In this document: piece by piece, positions 52,243 to 61,405 of the stretch
Layout: every line of letters begins with the position of its first letter
How positions within the stretch are numbered: position 1 is the first letter of the stretch
Origin: Deltaproteobacteria bacterium
GTDB lineage: Bacteria; Desulfobacterota; Desulfomonilia; UBA1062
Direction: 5' to 3'
Assembly (NCBI GenBank): GCA_029552245.1
Contig: JAKPDW010000053.1
Span: forward strand, 17,003 to 81,002
Length of the DNA: 64,000 nt
Made by a program: the position numbers and the translations under genes
Notes under the pieces: model-generated
Told to the model about the DNA's origin: nothing
What the model saw: only the letters and a program-made list of their open reading frames with translations
Database searches by the model: none

Positions 52243-53508
52243 TCAGGGCATGGGGAAGACGGCCTTGAAGCCCGGGCGCGCCACCTTTGTCGGGAACACG
52301 GTGACCCTCTCCATGGTGCCCTTGACGTCCCTGAACTGCACGAGCACGATCCCTGCGTGCTTGTTCTGGCCCGTTTTGTCGAACTCGATGCAGTCGTAGG
52401 AGAGGATGTCGATGCCGAGCTTGCCCTGACCGACGCAGAGCTTCGTCGCGGCGAGCGCGTCCCTGATCTTCTTGGGGTCGGTGGACTTGGCGCGCTCGAG
52501 CGCGTCTGCGATCACGTAGACCGACGCGAAGGCGTCCACGGACTCACCGGCCAGGTCGTACCCGTAGCGCTTCTTGAACTCGGCGTTCAAGGCCGGGATC
52601 TGGGGCCTGCCGAGATCCGTCTCCCATTCCACCACGTCGAACATGTACTCGCAGTTCTTGCCGGTGTTCTTCCTGAACGCCGGGTCCGCGTGCCCGCCGC
52701 CGGTCCCGATGATGGCCTTTGCCTTGACCTTCATGGTCGCCATGGTGTTGGTGAGCAGGATGGCGTCAGCGGCGTTCGACGTGAGCAGGATGACGTCGGG
52801 CTTCTTGGTCTTGATCTTCATGACGACCGGGGTCAGGTCTGACGCGGTGCTCGGGTACGCCTCGTCGAGGACGACCTTGTAGCCGAACTTCTTCGCCCGC
52901 TCGTGCCACTGTTTGGCCATGCCGGTGCCCCAGTCCCCGTTCTCGTACACGAAGGCCATGGTCTCGATCTTCGTGCCGGTGAGCTTTTTCTGTTCCTCGA
53001 GGAACTTGAACTGGTAGTCGGTCCACCAGCTGTCCTTGGCGGCGATGCGGAAGGTGTACTTGAACCCGCGCTCGGTGATCTTGTCAGCCACGGAGACGGG
53101 CACCACGTACGGGACCTGGTAACGCTCCGCCACCTGTGTGGAAGGGTAGGTCACCGCCGAGTTCCATGCGCCCGAGATGAGGACCACCTTTTCCGTGTTG
53201 ATGAGCTGCTCCGCCGCGGTGACGCCGACGTTCGGGTCCCCCTTGCTGTCGGTGAACACGTTCACCAGCTTGGCGCCGCCCAGAGACTTGATGCCGCCCG
53301 CCGCGTTGATCTTCTCCGTGGCGAGCTCGACGGCCTGCTTGTTCTGGAGGCCCACCGATGCGGACGGCCCGGACAGCGGCAGGATGTTGCCGATCTTGAT
53401 CTCTTTCGGGCCGGCGGCCTTCGAGGCCTGTCCCGCGGACAGCACCAGGAGAACCGAGAGCCCGAAGACCACGACACCCTTCAGGGTATGCCGGAAAACC
53501 CTCTTCAT
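52243..53508 (-). CDS. livK: Periplasmic amino-acid binding protein LivK-like
   Basis: A 421-residue periplasmic binding protein with a signal peptide (KGVVVFGLSVLLVLSAGQ, cleavage near ASKAA). The mature domain starts EIKIGNILPLSGPSASVG and shows VISGAWNSAVTYP-like ligand-loop sequence (VVLISGAWNS) and YENGDWGTGMAKQWHERAKK. Ligand contacts cannot be assigned by eye. It delivers substrate to LivHM. Since gabT ends about 200 bases upstream on the same strand, 4-aminobutyrate or a related non-branched amino acid is a reasonable candidate ligand. Confidence 0.92.
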   Translation of the reverse strand: MKRVFRHTLKGVVVFGLSVLLVLSAGQASKAAGPKEIKIGNILPLSGPSASVGLQNKQAVELATEKINAAGGIKSLGGAKLVNVFTDSKGDPNVGVTAAEQLINTEKVVLISGAWNSAVTYPSTQVAERYQVPYVVPVSVADKITERGFKYTFRIAAKDSWWTDYQFKFLEEQKKLTGTKIETMAFVYENGDWGTGMAKQWHERAKKFGYKVVLDEAYPSTASDLTPVVMKIKTKKPDVILLTSNAADAILLTNTMATMKVKAKAIIGTGGGHADPAFRKNTGKNCEYMFDVVEWETDLGRPQIPALNAEFKKRYGYDLAGESVDAFASVYVIADALERAKSTDPKKIRDALAATKLCVGQGKLGIDILSYDCIEFDKTGQNKHAGIVLVQFRDVKGTMERVTVFPTKVARPGFKAVFPMP

Positions 53509-53705
53509 AACGCTTACCCCCCTTCATTGATTTGTGTTGGCCCCCACGGGGGCCGCTCTGACACCGAAGACATCCATGCGTTCAGGGTTCCGGGACGGGG
53601 GGAGTACCCCCGCCCCCCTGAGCCGCTCCATGACACACAGGGCAAGGTGGAGACGACATGCCCGATGCGTTCTTCCCTTTTCCTTTCGCGACCCCCATGT
53701 GTCCC

Positions 53706-55016
53706 CTATTTCTTCTTCTTCAATGACGCGAACGCCTCGTCCAGGATGGAGACACCCTTTGCCAGCTGCTCGTCGGTTATGACGAGCGGCATCATGGTGC
53801 GGATCACGTTGCTGTACTGGCCGCAGGACAGGATGTTGAGCCCCTTTTCGAAGGCGTACTTGACGACGGATGCCGTCTCCTCGGGCGCCGGTTCCTTGGT
53901 CTTCCGGTCCTTGACGAGCTCGAGGGCGAGCATCGGGCCCAATCCTCTGACGTCGCCGATGACCTCGTGCTTCTTCATGAGCTCGTTGAAGTACTTCCTG
54001 ACCTTCTTGCCCAGCTTCTCGCTCTTTTCGAGCAGGTTCTCCTCTTCGTAGACATCAAGCACGGCCATGGCGGCGGCGCAGCACACCGGGTTCCCGCCGT
54101 AGGTGCCGCCGATGCCGCCCGGGTGGACGGAGTCCATGATCTCCTGCTTCCCGACCACGGCGGAAAGGGGCATGCCCGCTGCAAGGCTCTTGGCCACGGT
54201 CATGAGGTCAGGTTCCACACCCCAGTATTCGATGGCGAACATCCTGCCGCCGGTCCGCGCCATGCCGGACTGGATCTCGTCCGCCACGAAGAGTATGCCG
54301 TTGTCGCTGCATATCTTGGCGAGCTTGGGGAAGTATTCCTTGGGCGGGGTAATGAACCCCCCCTCGCCCTGGACCGGCTCGACGACGAGCGCGGCGATCA
54401 TGTCGGGCGCTATCTTCCCGAAGAAGTCCTTCAGGTAGTCCGCGCAGGCGCACTCGCACTTGGGGTAGGTCAGCCCGAAGGGGCAGCGGTAGCAGTAGGC
54501 GTTCGGAATGCGGTAAACCTCCGGGGCGAACGGACCGAAGCCCCACTTGTACGGCTTCACCTTGCTGGTCATGGTCATGCAGAGCAGGGTCCTCCCGTGG
54601 AAGGCGTGGTCCAGGACCACGATCCCCTGCTTCTTGGTGTAGTACCTGGAGATCTTGACCGCGTTCTCGACGGCCTCGGCGCCGCTGTTGATCAGCACCG
54701 CCTTCTTTGGGCTCTTGCCCGGGGCTATCTTGCAGAGCCGTTCCCCGAGCTTCACCGCCACCTCGTACGGCGTGACCATGAAACAGGTGTGGGTGAACTT
54801 GGCGGCCTGGTCCTGGATGGCCTTGACCACCTTCGGGTTCGAATGCCCCACGTTCATCACCGCTATCCCGCCGCCGAAGTCGATGTATTCCTTCCCCTCC
54901 ACGTCGTAGAGGAGCGCTCCCTTCGCCGATTCGATGTACACGGGTTTCCCGCTGGCGAAACCCTTGGCCATCACCCGCGATCTCACCTCGCCGATCTTCT
55001 CGTTCCTGTTCTTCAT
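53706..55016 (-). CDS. gabT: 4-aminobutyrate aminotransferase
   Basis: A 436-residue class III aminotransferase, moving the amino group of GABA to 2-oxoglutarate. It has VLINSGAEAVENAVKISRYY, DHAFHGRT, VVEPVQGEGGF, LFVADEIQSGMARTGG and the PLP lysine K276 in TVAKSLAAGMP. A Cys-rich insertion (YCYRCPFGLTYPKCECACAD, residues about 174-193) is present; comparable insertions occur in anaerobe homologues and may bind metal. It is followed by livK and preceded by the 4-hydroxybutyrate dehydrogenase gene with a gap of 48 bases, and GAGGAGGG lies before the ATG. Other omega-amino acids are possible substrates. Confidence 0.88.
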   Translation of the reverse strand: MKNRNEKIGEVRSRVMAKGFASGKPVYIESAKGALLYDVEGKEYIDFGGGIAVMNVGHSNPKVVKAIQDQAAKFTHTCFMVTPYEVAVKLGERLCKIAPGKSPKKAVLINSGAEAVENAVKISRYYTKKQGIVVLDHAFHGRTLLCMTMTSKVKPYKWGFGPFAPEVYRIPNAYCYRCPFGLTYPKCECACADYLKDFFGKIAPDMIAALVVEPVQGEGGFITPPKEYFPKLAKICSDNGILFVADEIQSGMARTGGRMFAIEYWGVEPDLMTVAKSLAAGMPLSAVVGKQEIMDSVHPGGIGGTYGGNPVCCAAAMAVLDVYEEENLLEKSEKLGKKVRKYFNELMKKHEVIGDVRGLGPMLALELVKDRKTKEPAPEETASVVKYAFEKGLNILSCGQYSNVIRTMMPLVITDEQLAKGVSILDEAFASLKKKK

Positions 55017-55064
55017 GTGGTCGTTCCCTCCTCGGTTCTCTTCAGTCCGCTTGGGGCCTCCTGC

Positions 55065-56216
55065 CTACAGGGCAGCCCTGTAGATGCGCTCGGCGTCCTT
55101 GAGCGTGAGCGTGCGTGGATTGTTCGCCAGGAGCCTGGTCACCTTCATGACCCCTTCGGCAAGTCTCGATATGTCGTTCTCCTTTACGCCGAAATCCGCG
55201 AGATGGCGCGGCACCTGCAGGTCGTCAGCCAAGCGGTCGATCGCTGCCACCACCTTGTCGACGACCGCGAGATCGTCGAGGCCCTCCACGGGGATGCCGA
55301 ATGGTTTCGCGAGCTGGGCGAACTTCTCGAGGTTCCCGAGCACGTTGAAGCGGATCACGTGCGGGAGCATGAGGTTGTTCGCGACGCCGTGGGGGATGTG
55401 GAACTCTGCGCCTATGGGGTAGGCGAAGGCGTGCACCGCGGTGACCCCGGCGTTCGCGAAGCCTATGCCGGCGAGGAGTGCGCCTTCCATCATGGCGGTG
55501 CGGGCCTCGATGTTGTCACCCTTGGCGAAGGCGGTGCGGATGTTCTTGTAGATGAGCTCGATCGCCTTCACGCAGTACATGTCGGTGATGGTCGTCGCAT
55601 TGATGGACGTGTAGGCCTCGATCGCGTGGATGAGGGCGTCCATGCCGGTCGCCGCCGTCACCGCGGGCGGCAGGCCGATGGTGAGCTCAGGGTCGAGGAT
55701 CCCCACGGAGGGGTAGAGGTACGGGCTCACGATGCCCTTCTTAAGCTTCTCCCCCTCGTCGGAAAGGATGGCGATCGGGGTCACCTCGCTGCCGGTGCCC
55801 GCCGTGGTGGGGATCAGGATCGTGGGGATCCCCGGTTTCGGGACGAGGTCGATGCCGAAGTATGCGCCGATGGGGCCCTTGTTGGTGATCATGACCGCCG
55901 CGGTCTTCGTGATGTCCATGGGACTGCCGCCGCCGAGCCCGATGAGCATCTGCGCGCGGGCCTGCCTGGCGGTCTCGACGCAGCCGGCCACGATCTCGTA
56001 GCGGGGATCCGGTTCGACCTTGTCGAACACCTGGAACTTGATCTTCGATGCCTTCAGTGAGTCCTCGATCGGCTTCAGGAGACCCGCCTGGATGACCCCC
56101 TTGTCCGTCACCACGAGCACGCGGGTCGCACCCCGCTTCCTCACCTCCGCGCCCAGGGTCTTCACCGAAGAGGGTCCCATGACGATCCTGGGTGTGGTGC
56201 TGAACACTCTCACCAT
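55065..56216 (-). CDS. Iron-containing alcohol dehydrogenase, probable 4-hydroxybutyrate dehydrogenase
   Basis: A 383-residue group III (iron-dependent) alcohol dehydrogenase. NAD-binding GGGSPMD near 97, IPTTAGTGSEVTP, the metal-site segments ATGMDALIHAIEAY and HAFAYPIGAEFHIPHG with the ligand Asp/His residues are all present. In this context it should reduce succinate semialdehyde to 4-hydroxybutyrate. ATG 56216 follows GGGAGG. It is flanked by gabT and the CoA-transferase gene in pathway order. The substrate comes from context, since the family is broad. Confidence 0.87.
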   Translation of the reverse strand: MVRVFSTTPRIVMGPSSVKTLGAEVRKRGATRVLVVTDKGVIQAGLLKPIEDSLKASKIKFQVFDKVEPDPRYEIVAGCVETARQARAQMLIGLGGGSPMDITKTAAVMITNKGPIGAYFGIDLVPKPGIPTILIPTTAGTGSEVTPIAILSDEGEKLKKGIVSPYLYPSVGILDPELTIGLPPAVTAATGMDALIHAIEAYTSINATTITDMYCVKAIELIYKNIRTAFAKGDNIEARTAMMEGALLAGIGFANAGVTAVHAFAYPIGAEFHIPHGVANNLMLPHVIRFNVLGNLEKFAQLAKPFGIPVEGLDDLAVVDKVVAAIDRLADDLQVPRHLADFGVKENDISRLAEGVMKVTRLLANNPRTLTLKDAERIYRAAL

Positions 56217-56262
56217 GTCCGTATCCTCCCTCAGTATTCTCTTCCCCGCTCGGGGCGAGGTT

Positions 56263-57567
56263 CTATACCTTCCGGTTGTAGATGCGCTGGAACTCCCTCT
56301 TGAGATCCGACCTGAAGTCCGGGTGGGCGATCGATATGAGCGCCTTCGCCCTCTCCGGCACCGACTTTCCGCGAAGGTCCGCGATGCCGTACTCGGTCAC
56401 CACGAAGTGGATGTCCGTGCGGGTGGTGGTGACCACCGCTCCCTCGTCCAGGTGGGGGACGATCCTCGATATCTTTCCCCCCGACGCGGTGGAGTGGAAC
56501 GCGAGGATCGACCTGCCGCCCTTGGACCAAGCGGCCCCGCGGATGAAGTCCGCCTGGCCGCCGGTCCCGCTGAACTGCTTGTACCCGATGGACTCGGATG
56601 CGGCTTGCCCGGTCAGGTCCACCTGGAGGGTGGAGTTGATGGAGACCATGTTGTCGTTCTTCGCGACGATGGCAGGGTTGTTCGTGATGTGGACCGGGTA
56701 CATCTGGACCATGGGGTTGTTGTGCACGAACCTGTAGAGCTTCTCGGTGCCCATGAAGAACGTGGCGACCATCTTGCCCGGGTTGAAGTTCTTGCGGCTG
56801 CAGGTGACCACGCCGGCCTCCACGAGGTCCACCACGCCGTCGGAGAACATCTCGGTATGGATGCCGAGGTCCTTCTTGTCCTTGAGAAAACCGAGGATGG
56901 AGTCCGGGACGGCGCCTATGCAGAGCTGGAGGCAGTCCCCGTCCTTGATGAGCTCTGCGCAGTACCCGCCGATCTTCTCGTCGATGTCCGTTATCCTCGG
57001 GGGGTTGAGCACAATGGGCCTGGAATCGCACTCCACGATGAAGTCTATGTCCGAGACGTGGATGAACGCATCACCGAGCGTTCTCGGCATGTGAGGGGTC
57101 ACCTCGGCGATCACCAGCCGGGAACTCTCCGCCGCGGGCTTCGTGTAGTCCACCGACACCCCGAAGGAGCAGTAACCGTGCTCGTCCGGGGTGGAGAGCA
57201 TGCACAGCGTCACGTCCACGGGAAGGATCCTCTCCACGAACAGCCTCGGGATCTGGCTGAAGTGCGAGGCCGTGTAGAAGGCCCTCCCGTCGTGGATCGC
57301 CTTCCTCGATGATGCGCCGGCGAAAAGGGAATTGTGCACGAAGTGCCGTTCCATGCCCGGCTGGCAGTACTCGGTGACCCCCATCGAGACCATGTGGACG
57401 ATCTCGACATCCTTGTAGGCCTTGCGGTTTTCCACCATGGCCTTCAGCAGGACCTCCGGTGAGCCGCTCGCGTGGCCCACGACCACCCTGTCCCCGCTCT
57501 TGATGTTGCTGACCGCTTCCTCGGCGCTGACCAATTTGCTCTTGTAGATGTCGTGCCAGTCTCTCAC
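56263..57567 (-). CDS. abfT: 4-hydroxybutyrate CoA-transferase
   Basis: A 434-residue class I CoA-transferase of the Cat1/AbfT type, moving CoA from acetyl-CoA to 4-hydroxybutyrate. The start is GTG 57567, with GGAGGT 7 bases upstream; an earlier start in the frame would run through the preceding genes. Motifs: VVVGHASGSPEVLL, SVDYTKPAAESSRLVIAEV, LCIGAVPDSIL, IHTEMFSDGVVDLVEAG with the probable catalytic Glu E239 (E238 in the clostridial enzyme), and YKQFSGTGGQADF, TDIHFVVTEYGIADLRG. It begins 5 bases after the small Cys protein gene and is followed by the dehydrogenase. Confidence 0.9.
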   Translation of the reverse strand: MRDWHDIYKSKLVSAEEAVSNIKSGDRVVVGHASGSPEVLLKAMVENRKAYKDVEIVHMVSMGVTEYCQPGMERHFVHNSLFAGASSRKAIHDGRAFYTASHFSQIPRLFVERILPVDVTLCMLSTPDEHGYCSFGVSVDYTKPAAESSRLVIAEVTPHMPRTLGDAFIHVSDIDFIVECDSRPIVLNPPRITDIDEKIGGYCAELIKDGDCLQLCIGAVPDSILGFLKDKKDLGIHTEMFSDGVVDLVEAGVVTCSRKNFNPGKMVATFFMGTEKLYRFVHNNPMVQMYPVHITNNPAIVAKNDNMVSINSTLQVDLTGQAASESIGYKQFSGTGGQADFIRGAAWSKGGRSILAFHSTASGGKISRIVPHLDEGAVVTTTRTDIHFVVTEYGIADLRGKSVPERAKALISIAHPDFRSDLKREFQRIYNRKV

Positions 57568-57572
57568 CGGAC

Positions 57573-57869
57573 TTACCTCCCCCGTGCCTGTATGCGGCCG
57601 ATCTCGGCCTGTATGTTCTCGAGCACCTCCCTGATCCAGTGCTCCGCGTCCTCTTCGCTCGTGACGAACCGAACCGCCCGGCCCCTGATCTGGTCGATGC
57701 TCGTACAGGCGCTTTTGCAACCGCTCACGAACAGGACCATCTCGGCCTCCGGGTCGTCCGGGCCGACGAAATCGACCGCTCCGGCCACGTCGTTCTTCAG
57801 TCTGTTCACGAGCGCCACCCTGTCGTACCCAGCTCTGCAACCACCGCAGTACTTGATCCCGACCTTCAT
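57573..57869 (-). CDS. Small cysteine-containing protein of unknown function in the 4-hydroxybutyrate operon
   Basis: A 98-residue protein starting at ATG 57869, whose ATG overlaps the TGA of the dehydratase gene (ATGA); a start 24 bases upstream is less likely. It opens KVGIKYCGGCRAGYDRVALV and has a second Cys pair in FVSGCKSACTS around residue 60. The pattern (CxxC near the N-terminus, then an alpha/beta fold with GC..AC) suggests a thiol-redox or metal-binding protein. No enzyme family is recognised. Its position between dehydratase and CoA-transferase, with overlaps on one side and 5 bases on the other, means it is made with them in fixed ratio and probably serves the pathway, for example in Fe-S cluster or redox maintenance. 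That role is inference. Confidence 0.75.
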   Translation of the reverse strand: MKVGIKYCGGCRAGYDRVALVNRLKNDVAGAVDFVGPDDPEAEMVLFVSGCKSACTSIDQIRGRAVRFVTSEEDAEHWIREVLENIQAEIGRIQARGR

Positions 57870-59326
57870 GCCCCGCTGCTGTCGATGCCGCACAGGAACC
57901 TGGCCATCTTCTGCTTCTGCTTCATGTTCACGAGCCTCGCGATCATGATCCTCTGGGCCTGCGGGGAGCCCGCCCCGTGCATGGACTCGGTGAGGTAGCC
58001 GACGGCGGCGGTGCCCATGGTGATGTTCTCGATGAGCCTGAGGATCCTGAGCCTGTGCTCAGTGGGCACGTCGGGCTTCGTCTTGAGGTACTTTTCCACC
58101 CACTTGCCCACCTCCGGGCTTGCGAGGTCCGCCGCGGACGGGCACGTCACGACGAGGCCTCCCGCGATGTCCTGCGCGAGCCTCGCGATCTCATAGGGGA
58201 AGCGCGTGATGTTCTGCTTGTGCACATTCGCGAGCAGCACGTCCACCAGGTACGTCCCGCTCGGCTCGCGGTGCCCCTCTGCCGCGCACGCGATGCAGCC
58301 GCAGAAGAGTGTCTCGTTGAGGTGGTTCATCTCGATGATCTTGTCCTTGACGTGGGAGGCGCGCTCGGTGCCGTTGAACTCGGCTATGGTCTGCGTGGCG
58401 CCGATGAGGACGTCGCCCACGCCCACCTTGCAGGCGTAGCTCTGCCGGTGGTAGGCCGCGAAGTTCTCGACCAGCTGCGTCGTGAACTCGTACTCCTTGT
58501 ACATGAACACGCGTTCCCACGGCACGAACACCTTGTCGAACACCACGAGGGCCTCGTGGCCTCCGTAGTGCATGTTGCCCCTGTCGAAGGTCATGCCCTC
58601 GAGCTTCCTCGTGTCGCAGGACTGGCGCCCCATGATGTAGGTGATCCCCTCGGTGTCGCTCGGCAGCGCGAACGATATCGCATAGTCCTTGTCTTCCTCG
58701 CGCATGGTGATGGTGGGCATCACGATGATCTCGTGGGAGTTGACCGCGCCCGTCTGGTGCGCCTTGGCGCCGCTCACGACGATGCCGTCCGGCCTTTCCT
58801 CGACCACGTGCATGAAGAGGTCCGGGTCGAACTGCTTCGAGGGGGCGAGCGAGCGGTCGCCCTTCGGGTCGGTCATGGCGCCGTCGCAGACGAGGTCGTT
58901 TTCCTGGACGTACTCGAGGTACTTGAGGAACCTCTTGTAGTATTCCGTGTTGTACTTGGCGTCTATCGCATGGGTGGTGATGGAAAGGGCGTTGAGGGCA
59001 TCCATGCCCACGCACCTCTGGAAGCAGCAGGCGGTGAGCGACCCCAGCAGCCTGCCCATCTTGCTCTTCTTCACGAGGTCATCCACGCTCTGGTGGATGT
59101 GGGTGAACCGGTTGATCTTCTTGCCGGTGATGTGCGACTTCGCGGTCATGATATCTTCGTATTCCGGCCGGTGCGCGAACTCGTAGGTGGCGGCGACCGC
59201 GTTCATGGACGGCCTGATGATGGGGTCATCGACCGGGTTTTCCACTTTCCTGCCGAACATGTACACGTTCAACTTCAGTTTCCTCAGGCTCTCCTCGTAC
59301 TCTTTCGCGTTCATGAGCTTTCCCAT
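57866..59326 (-). CDS. abfD: 4-hydroxybutyryl-CoA dehydratase / vinylacetyl-CoA isomerase
   Basis: A 486-residue enzyme that dehydrates 4-hydroxybutyryl-CoA to crotonyl-CoA by radical chemistry with FAD and a [4Fe-4S] cluster. The cluster-ligand region reads TACCFQRCVGMDA (C101 and C105) and YHRQSYACKVGVG (H292, C298), matching the Cys99/Cys103/His292/Cys299 set of the clostridial enzyme apart from one residue of spacing. Also seen are DGAMTDPKGDRSLAPS, GAKAHQTGAVNSHE and the C-terminal TESMHGAGSPQAQRIMIAR. ATG 59326 follows CGGAGG. It heads the operon abfD-small protein-abfT-4hbD-gabT. The enzyme is oxygen-sensitive in known cases, which supports an anaerobic host. Confidence 0.95.
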   Translation of the reverse strand: MGKLMNAKEYEESLRKLKLNVYMFGRKVENPVDDPIIRPSMNAVAATYEFAHRPEYEDIMTAKSHITGKKINRFTHIHQSVDDLVKKSKMGRLLGSLTACCFQRCVGMDALNALSITTHAIDAKYNTEYYKRFLKYLEYVQENDLVCDGAMTDPKGDRSLAPSKQFDPDLFMHVVEERPDGIVVSGAKAHQTGAVNSHEIIVMPTITMREEDKDYAISFALPSDTEGITYIMGRQSCDTRKLEGMTFDRGNMHYGGHEALVVFDKVFVPWERVFMYKEYEFTTQLVENFAAYHRQSYACKVGVGDVLIGATQTIAEFNGTERASHVKDKIIEMNHLNETLFCGCIACAAEGHREPSGTYLVDVLLANVHKQNITRFPYEIARLAQDIAGGLVVTCPSAADLASPEVGKWVEKYLKTKPDVPTEHRLRILRLIENITMGTAAVGYLTESMHGAGSPQAQRIMIARLVNMKQKQKMARFLCGIDSSGA

Positions 59327-60082
59327 AACGTCCTCCGCTCGTCAGTGATCTTTCCGGCGTCTCGATGCCAGATGCGGGATATACCAGAGACCCCCGTTTC
59401 CTCCCTTACCGAACAACCACCCAATCAATATGCATGCCACAGGCACAAGCATACGGGTCATGCAGAGAAAAGCCATTGGCTTCAAGTGACTACGAGGCAT
59501 AAGCCGCCGCCGGCGCCGGGCTTTCCCGGGACGCCTCAGCGGGGAACCGATGCACACGCGCAACGCATTTTTCGGTGAGATGGTGTAACATGTTAATATC
59601 AAGCGCGGTATCGAACATCACGGGGCCGATGCACGATTGCAATATTCCCGTGCGACCCGGACGTCCGTAATCTATAACCTCAGGAAATAATTCTCCGAAC
59701 ACGGCCGAGGACGGTTTGTGTTGCACCGATGCAACGGCGCTCGTACATCCCCCAACAGCCCGCGCCGAACCTGTGAAAGCCGCCTGGGCTGCCAAGACAT
59801 ATCCGCCAGGAGGAAGGCGAGGTCATCCCATGAAGATGACCCTTCCCGCATGAGTCCTTGCTGCAGAGGCCCGGTGGCTCGATGGGCGGTCCTTGGGGTG
59901 TTGCCCGTCGAGCACGAAAACCTTTGGTCTTTGCCCTCGGTCGCGCAGGTGGTAAGGTGGTCTCTGTATGCACCCTTGTTCGGGGAGACCGAAGGGCCGA
60001 GCCGCCATGACGAGGACCTGCCGGGGTTTTTCCCCGGGAGCGGTGGAGGGTCAAAGGGCGTGATCTGGGAGGTGGTGAAGGG
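59327..60082. other. Divergent intergenic region upstream of abfD and resB
   Basis: About 755 bases. The first 350 are AT-richer and hold a perfect 10-base palindrome TAACATGTTA (59586-59595), a possible operator for the abfD operon 260 bases downstream of it on the minus strand. The minus strand also reads TTGATA just beyond it, but no good -10 follows at standard distance. The part next to resB is GC-rich, with no coding evidence on either strand. Confidence 0.45.
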
Positions 60083-61405
60083 ATGACCATGAGACCGGGA
60101 GGCCTCTTTTTGCGGCTCTCGAGCCTTACGCTCACCCGGGTGCTCCTCCTGTGGTTGGCCTTCTTGTGCGTCGTGGCCACGATCGTACCCCAGGACCCGT
60201 ATCCCAGCCTCGACGGAGTGTCTTTCCCCGTGAGGATCATCAGGCTCTTGAGCCTCAGGGACGTGTTCCACTCGGTGTGGTTTTTGGGCGGCGCCGTGCT
60301 CCTTGCGGCCAACCTGTCGGCGTGCCTTTTTTCCCGCATGTCGAGAAGGGCCGCGTCCTCTTTGCACAAGATGCCCTCAGACTTCCAGGAGGCGATGCTT
60401 GGGCAGGGGGGGGATCCGGTGAAGGTCTCCGTGTCCATCAGGAGCGCTTTGTCCGGCTTCGGAGACACCCGCCTCGTCGAGGGTTCCCGGGTCGTGGTCG
60501 TAAGCGAGAAGGGCTCCCTTCGCAGGCTGGGCCCCGTGATCGCCCACGCGGGTGTCTTTTTCGTCCTCCTGGGCTCGGCCTTCGCCTTTGCCGGCTTCAA
60601 GGGAACGATCGAGATCCCCGAGGGTGAGACGCGTAATGTCGTAACCCTCATGGACGGCTCGTCCAGGAGGCTCGGCTTCTCGGTCACGTGCGAGCGGTTC
60701 TCGTTGGAACGATACCCGAACGGCATGCCCAAGGAGTACAGGTCTGAGGTGGTCTTCACCAGTCAGGACGGCGCCATCGAGAAGCGGCGGATCCTCGTGA
60801 ACCACCCGGCGGTCTACGGCGGCATGCTGTTTTCGCAGAGCGGGTACGAAAGGCGGCCCATAGCCCGGATCACGGTCAGGTGGCCGGGTGGCGGCGCGGG
60901 ATTCTCCGCAGCCGAGGGAGACGTGATCGACCTCGGCGACGGCATCCACAAGGTCAGGGTCGGCGCGGTCTCCGAGGACATGATGCGCATGGGGCCGGGG
61001 GCGAGGCTCGTGGTCTCCGCGGGGGAAGAGGCCAGGGACCTCTGGCTCTTCGGTGACATCGAGGGGATCGCCTCGCGGTATCCGGGCATCACCAGGCAGG
61101 TCCCCCAATTCGATCCCGCAGGCGTGCCGCCTTTCGTCTTCTCGCTGGATGGGGTGTCCTGGAAGGTCTCCACGGTCCTCTTCGTGAACAGGGACCCCGG
61201 CGTCTGGTTCGCAGGCTTCGGCGCCGTTTTCTTCATTGCGGGCGTCATGCTCGTGTTCTTCGTTCCCCACGAGCAGGTCTGGGCGGTGCTCGAGCCTGAG
61301 GGCGGCCGTCTCAGGCTCAAGGTGGCCATGAGGAGAAACGGCAGGGCCGTGGAGGTCCCCGGGGAACTGCTGGAAAGGGTCACGGCCGCAGGGGGTGGCA
61401 GGTGA
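60083..61405 (+). CDS. resB: Cytochrome c biogenesis protein ResB
   Basis: A 440-residue ResB (Ccs1) protein, which with CcsA forms the system II haem lyase that exports haem and attaches it to apocytochromes c. Membrane segments are visible at about 16-35 (VLLLWLAFLCVVATIVPQ), 60-82, 150-170 (AHAGVFFVLLGSAFAFAG) and 375-400 (WFAGFGAVFFIAGVMLVFFV), with a long periplasmic stretch (about 175-370) containing GFSVTCERFSLERYPNGMPK and HPAVYGGMLFSQSGYE. GAAGGG precedes the ATG. It overlaps the next gene by GTGA. Multihaem cytochromes are thus expected in this organism. Confidence 0.9.
   Translation: MTMRPGGLFLRLSSLTLTRVLLLWLAFLCVVATIVPQDPYPSLDGVSFPVRIIRLLSLRDVFHSVWFLGGAVLLAANLSACLFSRMSRRAASSLHKMPSDFQEAMLGQGGDPVKVSVSIRSALSGFGDTRLVEGSRVVVVSEKGSLRRLGPVIAHAGVFFVLLGSAFAFAGFKGTIEIPEGETRNVVTLMDGSSRRLGFSVTCERFSLERYPNGMPKEYRSEVVFTSQDGAIEKRRILVNHPAVYGGMLFSQSGYERRPIARITVRWPGGGAGFSAAEGDVIDLGDGIHKVRVGAVSEDMMRMGPGARLVVSAGEEARDLWLFGDIEGIASRYPGITRQVPQFDPAGVPPFVFSLDGVSWKVSTVLFVNRDPGVWFAGFGAVFFIAGVMLVFFVPHEQVWAVLEPEGGRLRLKVAMRRNGRAVEVPGELLERVTAAGGGR

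Noticed and set aside
53967..56060. 697-codon plus-strand frame opposite gabT and the alcohol dehydrogenase
   Set aside because: Composition is typical of an antisense shadow; the minus-strand genes carry full catalytic motifs.
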